Source: JAJDYQ01 sp942491945 | GTDB lineage: Bacteria; Pseudomonadota; Gammaproteobacteria; JAJDYQ01 | Reading direction: 5' to 3' | Assembly (NCBI GenBank): GCA_942491945.1 | Contig: CALODD010000082.1 | Coordinates: 1 to 14,944 of the forward strand | Length of the DNA stretch: 14,944 bases | Part shown: piece after piece, positions 1-8,055 of the stretch | Position numbering within the stretch: the stretch's first letter is position 1 | Layout of the letters: each line of letters starts with the position of its first letter | Notes under the pieces: generated by a model | What the model saw: the letters and a program-made list of their open reading frames with translations, nothing else | Databases searched by the model: none | What the model was told of the DNA's origin: nothing | Translations under genes and position numbers: made by a program

Positions 1-1754
1 TTTATACAACTTTTATTCAAGGAATTTAGACTCTCAATTATTTGCTTTCTGTCCACACCAATTCCAAGTGCTCTTTTAATTTTTGGATGACTAGTCGGCA
101 TTAAATTTTCCGAGGCATAAAACAACTCTTCATATAATTTCTCTCCAGGCCGAAGGCCAATATACTCAATCGTTATATTTTGTTCAGCTTTGGGCCCGGA
201 AAGTTTGATCATTTTTAGCGCCAAATCATCTATCTTTACAGACTCACCCATATCGAGAACAAAAATATCACCTCCATTACCTAACGATCCTGCCTGAAGG
301 ATTAACTGACACGCTTCTGGTATAGTCATAAAGTAGCGGGTAATATCTTTATGAGTAACTGTTAGCGGCCCACCACTGGCTATTTGTTTTTTGAATGTTG
401 GCACAACACTGCCTGCCGAGTCGAGTACATTACCAAACCTGACAATTACATATTTAGTACTAGTTTCTGCAAACCGAGATTGACATAGCAACTCAGCAAA
501 TCGTTTGGTACGGCCCATAGTATTAGTTGGATTGACCGCCTTATCTGTGGAGATCAGAACAAATGTTTCGACACCTGCTTCATGGGCACAATCTATGCAA
601 TTTAGAGTTCCAAATACATTATTTACGACTGCTGAGCGTACGTTTGTTTCCAGCATTGGGACGTGTTTATAAGCCGCAGCATGAAAAACGATATCTGGTT
701 TCAGGCCATCAAACAGTCGCTTAATACTATCTTTATCTGTGACATCAATTAAATGAAACTCAAGAGAAAGATCGAGTTCGAGCATTACCAGCTCTCGCTC
801 TATGTTGAACAAATTAAATTCACTCTGATCAACAATAACCAATTTATCTGGTTGAATCTGCACAAGTTGCCTACAGAGTTCGGATCCAATAGACCCCCCC
901 CCTCCAGTAACGAGTACAACTTTACCTTCTATAGATTTATTTACTGCGTCCCTATCAATAATGACTGGGTCTCTACCAAGCAGATCATCGATTGAAACGT
1001 CACGAATATCTTCGATAGATACTGTATTCTCAATTACATCAGCTATCGGAGGTAGCGTTCTAAACTCGATTGAAGATGACTCACATATATCGACTACTCG
1101 TTGCATTTGCTCTTGGCTTAATGTCGGTATTGAGATGATTGCAAGAGAAAGATCATTTGAAATGATATATTGGTCAAGATCGTCTATATTCCCTCTAACA
1201 TATACCCCATGTATATTTTTGCCATGCTTTGATTTGTCGTCATCTAGAATCAATATAGGTCGATAAATACTCTTCTTATGGCGCAACAGTTTCCTGACGA
1301 TTTGCTCGCCAGCTTCGCCTGCTCCAATTATTACAACATTTTTCTGCTGATCACTAATGTGTGTTTGACTATGGTCAGCGATATAACTACCTCCTACTTT
1401 ATATAAAAGGCGGGGCAAAGAGGAGAAGAGAAAATAATACCCAACATACAGAGAAGCCAATATACTTGCTGCAAGAAAACTAGTTGCGTAGACCATAAAA
1501 AGCGTAAACACGAGTAATCCAGCGACCAAAGATGAACCCACATGCTTCAACCATTCACGGGTCGATGAAAACCCCCAAATCACGCTATACAAACCCAAAT
1601 AGTAATTAATCAATACTTGAGGCAGTGACAATAGATAAAGCCAAAATAATCCATTGGTCAATGTCTCTTCACGTATTATCACTTTAGATCCGAATATTAT
1701 AATTATAGTAACACTTAGAACTACTGCGACAATGTCATAAAATATGTTACGCAT
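1..1754 (-). CDS. WbpM/PglF-like membrane UDP-HexNAc 4,6-dehydratase (3' end outside window)
   Basis: I translated this by hand from an ATG at 1754; it stays open to base 1, giving 584 codons, so only a short C-terminal piece is missing. An in-frame stop lies five codons upstream of the ATG. The N-terminal ~115 residues are hydrophobic with several membrane segments. A first Rossmann motif, GAGEAG, is at about 144-149, and the catalytic SDR domain begins with TGGGGSIGSE (G284, G287, G290). Further family signatures are HAAAYKHVPMLE, STDKAV (402-407) and M413-G-R-T-K417. Met replaces the usual SDR Tyr, as in WbpM and PglF. By family knowledge these inner-membrane enzymes convert UDP-GlcNAc to the 4-keto-6-deoxy sugar, the precursor of QuiNAc, FucNAc or bacillosamine. 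The adjacent SDR (2951-3883) may be its reductase partner. Glycine codons 285-287 are all GGG, making a run of nine G. Family assignment is firm; the exact substrate is inferred. Confidence 0.93.
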   Translation of the reverse strand, partial: MRNIFYDIVAVVLSVTIIIIFGSKVIIREETLTNGLFWLYLLSLPQVLINYYLGLYSVIWGFSSTREWLKHVGSSLVAGLLVFTLFMVYATSFLAASILASLYVGYYFLFSSLPRLLYKVGGSYIADHSQTHISDQQKNVVIIGAGEAGEQIVRKLLRHKKSIYRPILILDDDKSKHGKNIHGVYVRGNIDDLDQYIISNDLSLAIISIPTLSQEQMQRVVDICESSSIEFRTLPPIADVIENTVSIEDIRDVSIDDLLGRDPVIIDRDAVNKSIEGKVVLVTGGGGSIGSELCRQLVQIQPDKLVIVDQSEFNLFNIERELVMLELDLSLEFHLIDVTDKDSIKRLFDGLKPDIVFHAAAYKHVPMLETNVRSAVVNNVFGTLNCIDCAHEAGVETFVLISTDKAVNPTNTMGRTKRFAELLCQSRFAETSTKYVIVRFGNVLDSAGSVVPTFKKQIASGGPLTVTHKDITRYFMTIPEACQLILQAGSLGNGGDIFVLDMGESVKIDDLALKMIKLSGPKAEQNITIEYIGLRPGEKLYEELFYASENLMPTSHPKIKRALGIGVDRKQIIESLNSLNKSCI

Positions 1755-1782
1755 ATGGATAAGAGTTTATTTATAGCTTACA

Positions 1783-2970
1783 TTAAACTGGAGATAGGTG
1801 ACCGACATATTCATTGGCTACTTTGTTATAAACGTATTCAGAATCAAACTTGCTACTAGCCCGATGCATAGCATTTCTACTCATGGTCTTGAGCAGTGCC
1901 CTGTCCTCATAAAAAGCAATAATTTTATCGCATACAGGCGAAACTGTTTTAACTGGCACTAGATAACCGGTAGCACCGTGCTCGACTGCATCACGAATCC
2001 CAACAATATCAGATGCTATTGCAGGAACCCCCATAGCGCCCGCCTCGATAAGAACTGTTCCAAAACCTTCTCGATAACTGACCAGACAGATAATATCTGA
2101 AACACTCAGATAGTCTTCGGGTCTACTTGATAAATCGACGTGAATCACCCATTCTCTACTTTGTGCTGAAGAAAGTATTTTTTGACCTGACTCATCATCT
2201 ACCGGCCCTACAAGTAACAATTTAATATCACTATATATTTTATGCGCTCTGTCAACTGCGGCCAGGCATTCGTTTACACCCTTTTCGTCAGTGATTCTTC
2301 CAACATAGCAGACAACAAAATCAGAACTATCCAGATTTAAACTTTGGCGAATTCTTTTTATATCACTGCTAGACCATTTCTGTATATCGAATCTCGCAAT
2401 ATCTACTCCCGCAATTGAACCATGTGAGTAGGTTGAAATTTTATTACTACTTACCACCTTCTTATCTATCAGGAATTCCTTTTGACTTACACTATCAGCA
2501 TAACAATGAGTATTTAGCATAGAAATCAAGCGGTCAGATACAATCATGAAATGCTTCATGGGGCCTTTTCTAGTCACCCATGGCTGTCCGGTATAGGTGT
2601 GTAGACGTATTTTAATATGCGAGATAATTCCCGCTATCGCACACAGGAGTCCTGCTTTCGGTGTGGCCGAATGTACTATATCAAAATCCTGACTACGCAA
2701 TAAATTGTAGAGTTTTATTAGCGCTAAAAGATCTCTAATAGGAGAGAGCTTCCTGGGGATATCCATGGTTATAACTGTCAGCCGTGGATGATCAGTTACT
2801 TTTTCATATTCGACTCCGGGAGAGGAAACCAGAGTGACGCTAGCCCCCGATCTTAATAGAAATTTAATCATGCCATACAACTGATTAACCATGAAATATG
2901 AAATAGTCGTTACAAAAATAATATTAACACCATCTAATCTGTTTTCTACACTACTGTTCAATAGCACCAC
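1783..2970 (-). CDS. GT4 (group 1) glycosyltransferase
   Basis: This is a GT-B fold glycosyltransferase of 395 residues, a normal length for family 4. The N-terminal half holds the acceptor-side Rossmann domain (VNIIFVTT at about 15-22, then HSATPKAGLL near 100-109). The C-terminal donor domain shows VGRITDEKG at about 223-231 and the retaining-GT EX7E motif, E301-GFGTVLI-E309, followed by GVPAIASD. It should act at the cytoplasmic face of the inner membrane, adding a nucleotide-activated sugar to a lipid-linked glycan; donor and acceptor cannot be read from sequence. The start is one of GTG 2970, GTG 2967 or TTG 2961, because an in-frame stop lies just upstream. The gene overlaps the end of the upstream SDR by 20 bp, so it has little Shine-Dalgarno of its own and is probably translationally coupled. 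A 28 bp gap separates it from the dehydratase downstream. Confidence 0.9.
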   Translation of the reverse strand: MVLLNSSVENRLDGVNIIFVTTISYFMVNQLYGMIKFLLRSGASVTLVSSPGVEYEKVTDHPRLTVITMDIPRKLSPIRDLLALIKLYNLLRSQDFDIVHSATPKAGLLCAIAGIISHIKIRLHTYTGQPWVTRKGPMKHFMIVSDRLISMLNTHCYADSVSQKEFLIDKKVVSSNKISTYSHGSIAGVDIARFDIQKWSSSDIKRIRQSLNLDSSDFVVCYVGRITDEKGVNECLAAVDRAHKIYSDIKLLLVGPVDDESGQKILSSAQSREWVIHVDLSSRPEDYLSVSDIICLVSYREGFGTVLIEAGAMGVPAIASDIVGIRDAVEHGATGYLVPVKTVSPVCDKIIAFYEDRALLKTMSRNAMHRASSKFDSEYVYNKVANEYVGHLSPV

Positions 2971-3883
2971 CGATAAACATCTTTAATCCCTTATCAATAG
3001 GTGTACGTATTTCATACATGAGTTCTTTGTTGATCTTACTACTGCTATAACGTGTCTCATCAATCAATACATCAATAAGCGACTTCTTCATTTTCAGAAA
3101 CGGGAAAAACATAAGAATATAAATTATCAGTCTCATAATATATAGATGAATCGGAATCATCCTGACACTCCGCTCAGCAATCACTGATAACTGTTCTACC
3201 ACATCGGACATCTTATTGGTTTCTGAATTTATATAGACTTTATAATGAGAGACATTATTTTTCATGCATAGCAACAGTGCATCGACCACGTTATCAACAT
3301 GTATAAAGTGCGCCATAGCATTTTTATTGATCAGCGGAAAAAACCCAGTATTTTTTACCAACTTATACATCTGCAACAAACGTGATGACGGCATCCCATT
3401 GCCATATACATTTGCTGGCCGAACGATAGTCCAGCACATCGAGCTATCTTTCTCGATATTCTGGACTATTTTATCGCCAGAATGTTTAGTCCGCTCATAT
3501 TCATTCTGTGGATTCTCTACAGTATCCTCATCAACCAACTGATTAGGAGTACTCCCGTAAACACCTACACTACTTAAGTGTATCCAATGCAAACTGAATT
3601 TTGATGCGTATTCAGCAATACGAGCCACTGCATCTACATTGATTGCTTGCATTTTATCTGCATCATGTAACTCACCTGCGCAATAAAAAAGCACATCGAT
3701 TCCATCCAAAAATTTTACAACATCAAAGCCCGAATCAGATAAATCACCAACAAATACTTCCACACCTGCATGTTTATGGGCAGATTTTCTGGTTAGTATA
3801 CGAACCCTGTAGTTTTTTTGAAGTAGGCGTATTAGAAGATGTGAACCAATGAACCCAGTGGCGCCAGTTATTGCAATATTCAT
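2951..3883 (-). CDS. Extended SDR, NAD-dependent sugar epimerase/reductase
   Basis: This 310-residue protein is an extended short-chain dehydrogenase acting on nucleotide sugars. It opens with the NAD-binding GATGFIG motif (7-13). It has LSSVGVYG (103-110) carrying the catalytic Ser region and the Y129-E-R-T-K133 YxxxK pair. RPANVYG (155-161) and the H-V-D motif near 195-197 are also typical. A hydrophobic stretch around 246-262 is unusual for a soluble SDR and might be a membrane-contacting segment. It lies two genes upstream of a WbpM-like 4,6-dehydratase. By analogy with the wbpV/wbpM arrangement, I infer that it reduces the C4 ketone of UDP-4-keto-6-deoxy-HexNAc, for example to UDP-QuiNAc; epimerisation is an alternative. 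The ATG at 3883 overlaps the TGA of the upstream GT2 gene as ATGA. The gene ends with TAG, which shows that TAG is an ordinary stop here. Confidence 0.88.
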   Translation of the reverse strand: MNIAITGATGFIGSHLLIRLLQKNYRVRILTRKSAHKHAGVEVFVGDLSDSGFDVVKFLDGIDVLFYCAGELHDADKMQAINVDAVARIAEYASKFSLHWIHLSSVGVYGSTPNQLVDEDTVENPQNEYERTKHSGDKIVQNIEKDSSMCWTIVRPANVYGNGMPSSRLLQMYKLVKNTGFFPLINKNAMAHFIHVDNVVDALLLCMKNNVSHYKVYINSETNKMSDVVEQLSVIAERSVRMIPIHLYIMRLIIYILMFFPFLKMKKSLIDVLIDETRYSSSKINKELMYEIRTPIDKGLKMFIGGAIEQ

Positions 3884-4791
3884 GTTTGCAATTTTAAATC
3901 AATAACTTTTTTATTCACTCCCCGAATCGTGCCTGTATAAAGCCCTATCAGAGGAGAAGGACTATGTATCCGGATCGCTGTGAATATTCCCTCCAGGAGA
4001 AGTCCTGCCATAAGCCAAGCAAGTGACACCATACCACCCTCCCCTAACTGCCGATGTTTTTTATAAAAGGTTAGATACTCAATCATTTTACGATGATATC
4101 TATTTCTCTGGTTTGCCCTACCAACGGGAGAAAAATTATGGTCGAGTAATGATGCTGTATTAATATAAAAACGCTCTTTGCCAAAATGTCTTACTGCTCT
4201 AGTGGAAAAATCAATATCTTCTAACATATGAAAGCCATTGACTGTATCGAAAGGAATTTTTGTGAACACCTCTTTTCTAAATGCAGATATTCCCCCACTC
4301 AAATAATTACTATTGATCAAATCTCCTTTCACTCCGGGCCTACCATGCACACCCACTCTCGGGTCAAAAAATATGCCTCTATGGAAAACATTAAAAAACA
4401 TCTCATAAGCACGATTAGCATTAGCGCCCTTCATCATAATTCCAGACATACCCAGAATCTCTGGATGTTCTAAAAAGGCATCAACCATGTTCTCTATATA
4501 TGATTCATATAGCACAACGTCGTCTTCAAGAAATAGAACGACATCGCCCGAACTGTTATTCACCGAGACCTTCTTTGCCTCAACAAGCCCAGATATCTTT
4601 GTTTCATGGATATATACGAGGGATATATCTGGATACTGATATGACTCTACTACATGCTTTGTTTTATCATCTTCACTTTGGTCTACAACTATGAGCTCAT
4701 CTGGCAACATGGACTGACTGAATATTGATTCAATTGCAAATTGAATATCTTCATGTCTATTTTTTGTTGGTATTACTGCACTAGTTCTCAT
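3880..4791 (-). CDS. GT2-family glycosyltransferase
   Basis: This 303-residue protein has a GT-A fold typical of family 2. It starts with the nucleotide-binding strand SAVIPTKNR (4-12), followed by DELIVVDQSEDD (31-42). The metal/nucleotide-binding acidic motif is LEDDV (88-92), and the acidic E191-D192 pair in MLEDIDF matches the usual catalytic-base region. The C-terminal ~50 residues contain a hydrophobic segment (about 254-272) that may anchor the enzyme to the inner membrane. The family transfers sugars from nucleotide donors to lipid-linked acceptors with inversion; donor and acceptor are unknown. Both ends overlap neighbours by 4 bp (ATGA at 4788-4791 and at 3880-3883), which fixes the ATG start and points to translational coupling. 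It probably builds the repeat unit together with the GT4 gene downstream. Confidence 0.9.
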   Translation of the reverse strand: MRTSAVIPTKNRHEDIQFAIESIFSQSMLPDELIVVDQSEDDKTKHVVESYQYPDISLVYIHETKISGLVEAKKVSVNNSSGDVVLFLEDDVVLYESYIENMVDAFLEHPEILGMSGIMMKGANANRAYEMFFNVFHRGIFFDPRVGVHGRPGVKGDLINSNYLSGGISAFRKEVFTKIPFDTVNGFHMLEDIDFSTRAVRHFGKERFYINTASLLDHNFSPVGRANQRNRYHRKMIEYLTFYKKHRQLGEGGMVSLAWLMAGLLLEGIFTAIRIHSPSPLIGLYTGTIRGVNKKVIDLKLQT

Positions 4792-6479
4792 TGCAAACCC
4801 ATAAATGAATAAACATGCTCCTTAGAAACCTGTTTGAAATAACGTAGACGTACGTTTTTTGCTATTCCCTGTACTTCTGCTTTTTCCTGATCTAAGAAGT
4901 CTAATAGCGCTGATACCGATTCAATAAGATCACTAAGATCACTGTTATGGGTTTTCCATATTCTTCTATCGACATCTTCTGGAATCGGATTATGGATCAG
5001 GCCACGATCTCCAGCAATTATGACAACAGGCACTCCACATGCTATTGCTTCCAGGCATACACTGGAAGCAGCACTTATCAAGATACTTGATTTACGTAAT
5101 AATTCTGAAATAGTTTCATCGCATAGTCTGGCATTCACTGGTAAGTTATCAGCCCATGAACGAGCAAGATGCTCACTGTGAGTAGGATGCGCTTTTAGTT
5201 TCCATGACCACTTTTTCCTCCGAGGTGACTCTTCAACCAGGAGTGCAACAATGCCATTCGCAAGATTTTCATCTTTTGGTAATGCAATAGTTATTGAAGG
5301 ACCGCCAGCCACAGCAAGCATAACATCCTGACTATAAAGATGATCAAACCGAAATGCTGGTGCAGTTGATATATTCATTTCAGGACAGTACCTTTTACGA
5401 TCTTGAATATATCCTTCACCGATTACACTAATTCTTTTCGGTAATAAACCTGCTTTTAATTCACATTCAAGAGGATACATTACAAGATAATGTGGCGTTA
5501 CGACATACCCCTGATAACCCAGTGATGTTGCATCAGGATAATACTTATTCACACCAGCATTCCACCCCTTGTCTACCGGTTGATTTTCATGCCAATCTAC
5601 AACTGTCGATAATTCGACACTTTGATCAGAGAGTCTTTTAAAAAAACGCATATTTACGAGTGCTGTAAATGCAGCCCCAAGTTCACGACGTTCATTAAGC
5701 TCCTCTTTTACTAAGGAACCCAAATTTACCCCACTTACACTCACATCGCTAACGGATAACCGTCGAGCTCTCAGCCACCAGGAGACTGCGTATATTAAAT
5801 CAGCAAGATTGATATAATGTTCACGATATAGCCATTTGACTTTATGATTACGGCGCAAGGCGCTTATTGCTGAAAAGTAATTCAGAGGTGAATGATCTGA
5901 TAAAGTTGGAACCATATGCGTCCGGTCATAGTCGGCAGGCTCCAGATTCTTCAATAATCCAGGATAATATCTATCTTTATTGTAAAACCCTGGTGAGACA
6001 AATGTATCGATAAGAATCAATGGAATATTAAATACATCACGTGTTTTTTTGACAAATACTCTTACTAGTAACCATAACCAGAATGAGCGCATAAATATTG
6101 CGACTGACTGTATTGAAAAAGGAATACTCTTATATCTATCCAGTAAGATTTCTGGGAATACATCAGCCTCAGTTGACATATCCGAGATATACTTTTTAAC
6201 TATCAATGAATCAACCAGAATGCGTTTCGGCAGGATACCTTTGGAAAGTAACTCATGCGCTAGCTGTATGGCACACAATCTATAATATAATGGGCTGACG
6301 AATATATTGCGTGACAACGCGCTACTTAACCACCAGTCAATATCATCTTGATGCTCCTCGGATAGTTTGCATATAGAAGCATGGAAACTGTCACGCATAC
6401 GCCATGCAATCGCATCGAATCGAGGAGTTAGACTAACGCCTAATCTCCCTCGCCAGCGCAGGTCGAGTGTATCTACCAT
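4788..6479 (-). CDS. Large surface-carbohydrate biosynthesis protein, GT-B-like C-terminus
   Basis: This 563-residue protein has no clear signal peptide. The N-terminal 300 residues are poorly recognisable. The middle carries distinctive conserved-looking blocks: WHENQPVDKGWN (296-307), then SLGYQGYVV (319-327). The C-terminal part resembles GT-B donor domains of capsule and CDP-glycerol-type transferases, with KLKAHPTH (427-434) and SSVCLEAIACGVPVVI (472-487). Its size and the WHENQ/GYQGY blocks remind me of uncharacterised surface-carbohydrate proteins known from Leptospira O-antigen loci (the TIGR04326-type group). I could not verify that match. I infer a cytoplasmic sugar or sugar-phosphate transferase in glycan assembly; a function other than transfer is possible. 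The ATG at 6479 follows a weak TAAGA motif, 26 bp after the HAD gene, and the TGA overlaps the next gene's ATG. Confidence 0.72.
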   Translation of the reverse strand: MVDTLDLRWRGRLGVSLTPRFDAIAWRMRDSFHASICKLSEEHQDDIDWWLSSALSRNIFVSPLYYRLCAIQLAHELLSKGILPKRILVDSLIVKKYISDMSTEADVFPEILLDRYKSIPFSIQSVAIFMRSFWLWLLVRVFVKKTRDVFNIPLILIDTFVSPGFYNKDRYYPGLLKNLEPADYDRTHMVPTLSDHSPLNYFSAISALRRNHKVKWLYREHYINLADLIYAVSWWLRARRLSVSDVSVSGVNLGSLVKEELNERRELGAAFTALVNMRFFKRLSDQSVELSTVVDWHENQPVDKGWNAGVNKYYPDATSLGYQGYVVTPHYLVMYPLECELKAGLLPKRISVIGEGYIQDRKRYCPEMNISTAPAFRFDHLYSQDVMLAVAGGPSITIALPKDENLANGIVALLVEESPRRKKWSWKLKAHPTHSEHLARSWADNLPVNARLCDETISELLRKSSILISAASSVCLEAIACGVPVVIIAGDRGLIHNPIPEDVDRRIWKTHNSDLSDLIESVSALLDFLDQEKAEVQGIAKNVRLRYFKQVSKEHVYSFMGLQ

Positions 6480-6505
6480 ATCTTACAAAATGTAGTTTTT
6501 ATTGT

Positions 6506-7147
6506 TTATAGAAGAGGTAAAAAATCAGGTATTGAAAGTGAATCATATTCTGGATAGTTAACGGCAATAAACTTGCAACCCACCGAATTTGCCGCCTGAC
6601 AATCTGCACTCGCATCTCCAAAAAACACACATTGATTAGGAGTGATTGAGTATGTTTCGAACATCCTCTCTATATTGGCTTTCTTATTATCGGGTGATCC
6701 ATATATATCTACAAAATACTGTCGCCAGCCACGCTGCTGAACTATATTTATAATTTCTTCCTCCGGCGTTGCAGAAACGACAAAACACCGGCGATTACCA
6801 GCCCATGTCTTTAGAAAGTTTTCAGCTCCAGGTATCTCGGCTGCGGCTACAACTTTCGTTACTACCAATTCAGAAAATTGCTGTGCCCTGCTAGTTATAA
6901 ATTCATCATCTAGAGACTCTTTCAGCAAATGGCGATGATAGTATTCAAGTTTGGCAAAGCGACTAACACCCTTGTTATTTTCATGATACGAAGCCACTTC
7001 GGACTGAATTGACTCATCATATTCAGAAAAAAGTGCTTTAAATGCCTGAGTCTTAATATCGACTGAATCCGCTAACACTCCGTCGAAGTCAAATATAAAA
7101 ACCTCACGATCATTCAAGATAGATTTAATTTCAGACAGTGAGCCCAA
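6506..7147 (-). CDS. HAD-superfamily phosphatase (C1-capped)
   Basis: This is a haloacid-dehalogenase-type phosphohydrolase of about 213 residues. Motif I is DFDGVLADS (20-28, with nucleophile D20 and acid/base D22). Motif II is the Ser in VSATP (about 125). The motif III Lys is in NKKAN (about 155-158), and motif IV is GDASAD (177-182). The ~100-residue gap between motifs I and II is a helical C1 cap, as in phosphoglycolate phosphatase-like enzymes, so it is not a KdsC-type (C0) phosphatase. It probably removes phosphate from a small sugar-phosphate intermediate. There is no ATG near the front. An AAGGA at 7154-7158 directly abuts TTG 7153 but stands 6 nt from TTG 7147, so I prefer UUG 7147; the longest reading would start at 7153. 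It follows the methyltransferase stop by 2 bp and may act in the same modified-sugar pathway. Confidence 0.88.
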   Translation of the reverse strand: MGSLSEIKSILNDREVFIFDFDGVLADSVDIKTQAFKALFSEYDESIQSEVASYHENNKGVSRFAKLEYYHRHLLKESLDDEFITSRAQQFSELVVTKVVAAAEIPGAENFLKTWAGNRRCFVVSATPEEEIINIVQQRGWRQYFVDIYGSPDNKKANIERMFETYSITPNQCVFFGDASADCQAANSVGCKFIAVNYPEYDSLSIPDFLPLL

Positions 7148-7149
7148 CG

Positions 7150-7917
7150 TCAATCCTTCGTTATATAAAGAAAGATCGTATCACAGTTCCAGCTATCAAT
7201 AAGAGATTGACGATAAGCTTCGACTACTCTCTCTCCAAACATATCATTAAACCGGCACTGACCACCGGGTTTCCCAGTCATCATCCAGTACATATGATTA
7301 GATAAATCATAACGTTGCTCTGCTTTTAAATGGTAAGGATAATTAAGCTGTTCAAGAACATAAGACAATGATTCAGGGCTATAATAGTAGTGATGTGCAA
7401 TAGACCAATAAAACTTCTCGAATTCAGGTATATCATAGACAGAAGTCAATACATCATTGACACATGGAATTTCGGCGACCATCGTGCCGCCTGGTTTTAG
7501 GTAAGCCCATATATCCTGTAAAAATTTAACAGGATCTCGAATATGTTCGAATACAAAAAAGTGTACGATCAAATCAAATTGTCGACATGAATCTATATCA
7601 GAAAGATTCTCGCACGCTTCGTGTCCCTGCTGTTGCAGATAAGGTAGAAATTCTCCTGAAGGTTCTACTCCTGAGCATTGCAGACCGGCATTTCTAAAAG
7701 CATCCAGCATGAACCCTGAAGAACATCCAATTTCCAGAACCGTGTTTCCAGGAACAATCAGCTCTTTCATGAACTTCCAACGACGTTGAACCTGATCCTG
7801 ATTAGTTTTTTTATGTTTCTCAGTATTAGTCCAGTCACGTTCATCACCAGACCGGACAGCCATAAATTTCTCGAACTCTTTCGCGTAAAAACGTTTTTCT
7901 TCATCTTCAGTAGGCAC
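7150..7917 (-). CDS. Class I SAM-dependent methyltransferase, catalytic part of an interrupted gene
   Basis: The intact 255-residue open frame carries a complete class I methyltransferase domain. The SAM-binding motif I is LEIGCSSGFML (61-71), then the acidic VEPSGE (84-89). Post-motif signatures are FVFEHIRDPVKFL (121-133) and YLKPGGTMVAEIP (139-151). This is the type that methylates sugars or sugar nucleotides in glycan clusters. The frame opens at a GTG (7917) with no visible Shine-Dalgarno. Upstream in the same frame lie a TAG at 7951-7953 and a further 34 codons encoding the first half of a zinc ribbon (see 7918-8055). The original gene therefore almost certainly began at ATG 8055 and was 301 codons long. 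The catalytic domain could still be made by reinitiation or readthrough, but otherwise the gene is a pseudogene. It is preceded by an SDR gene and followed after 2 bp by a HAD phosphatase. Confidence 0.82.
   Translation of the reverse strand: MPTEDEEKRFYAKEFEKFMAVRSGDERDWTNTEKHKKTNQDQVQRRWKFMKELIVPGNTVLEIGCSSGFMLDAFRNAGLQCSGVEPSGEFLPYLQQQGHEACENLSDIDSCRQFDLIVHFFVFEHIRDPVKFLQDIWAYLKPGGTMVAEIPCVNDVLTSVYDIPEFEKFYWSIAHHYYYSPESLSYVLEQLNYPYHLKAEQRYDLSNHMYWMMTGKPGGQCRFNDMFGERVVEAYRQSLIDSWNCDTIFLYITKD
7154..7158 (-). promoter_or_regulatory. Shine-Dalgarno deciding the UUG start of the HAD gene
   Basis: The minus strand reads AAGGA here, inside the last codons of the methyltransferase gene. It touches the first possible TTG (7153) but lies 6 nt before a second TTG (7147). 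This spacing makes the second UUG the better start. Confidence 0.55.
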
Positions 7918-8055
7918 AGGGTATAAATATACTGCACTACATTCATCACACTACCAAAAATTATATTGCTCTTCACCACCAAAGACATGTGGTGCACGAA
8001 TATTCTGTGATGATCTTGTAGCCCCGCAGATACGACATTGTGGTGACTTAGACAT
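7918..8055 (-). pseudogene. N-terminal zinc ribbon of the methyltransferase, split by in-frame TAG
   Basis: Reading the minus strand from ATG 8055 gives MSKSPQCRICGATRSS and onward to codon 34, then TAG at codon 35 (7951-7953). The frame continues as CDECSAVYLYPVP straight into the methyltransferase domain without another stop. The cysteines C7-x2-C10 and C36-x2-C39 form the two halves of the small zinc ribbon that normally precedes this methyltransferase family, so both sides of the TAG belong to one gene. The ATG overlaps the stop of the upstream SDR as TAATG, the coupled arrangement seen across this operon. The family pattern requires a single residue where the TAG sits. The cause may be a one-base substitution, a sequencing error, or (less likely) programmed readthrough. 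TAG ends two other genes here (2951 and 9725), so it is not reassigned. Confidence 0.8.

Noticed and set aside
961..1266. A 101-codon plus-strand open frame
   Set aside because: It lies fully antisense to the WbpM-like dehydratase, whose translation is continuous and well conserved there.
1755..1782. Possible promoter or terminator in the gap before the dehydratase
   Set aside because: The 28 bp are AT-rich, but no -35/-10 pair or hairpin with a T-run is visible.
4925..4943. Short tandem repeat of AAGATCACT
   Set aside because: Only two copies, in frame with coding sequence for Ser-Asp-Leu-Ile residues. It is explained by codon use.
7951..7953. TAG read as pyrrolysine or a reassigned sense codon
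   Set aside because: TAG is the normal stop of the genes ending at 2951 and 9725, and the protein is not a methylamine methyltransferase. A mutation or sequence error is simpler.
7767..7997. A 76-codon minus-strand frame over the methyltransferase start
   Set aside because: It overlaps the frame that encodes both zinc-ribbon halves and the methyltransferase, and its product has no recognisable motif.
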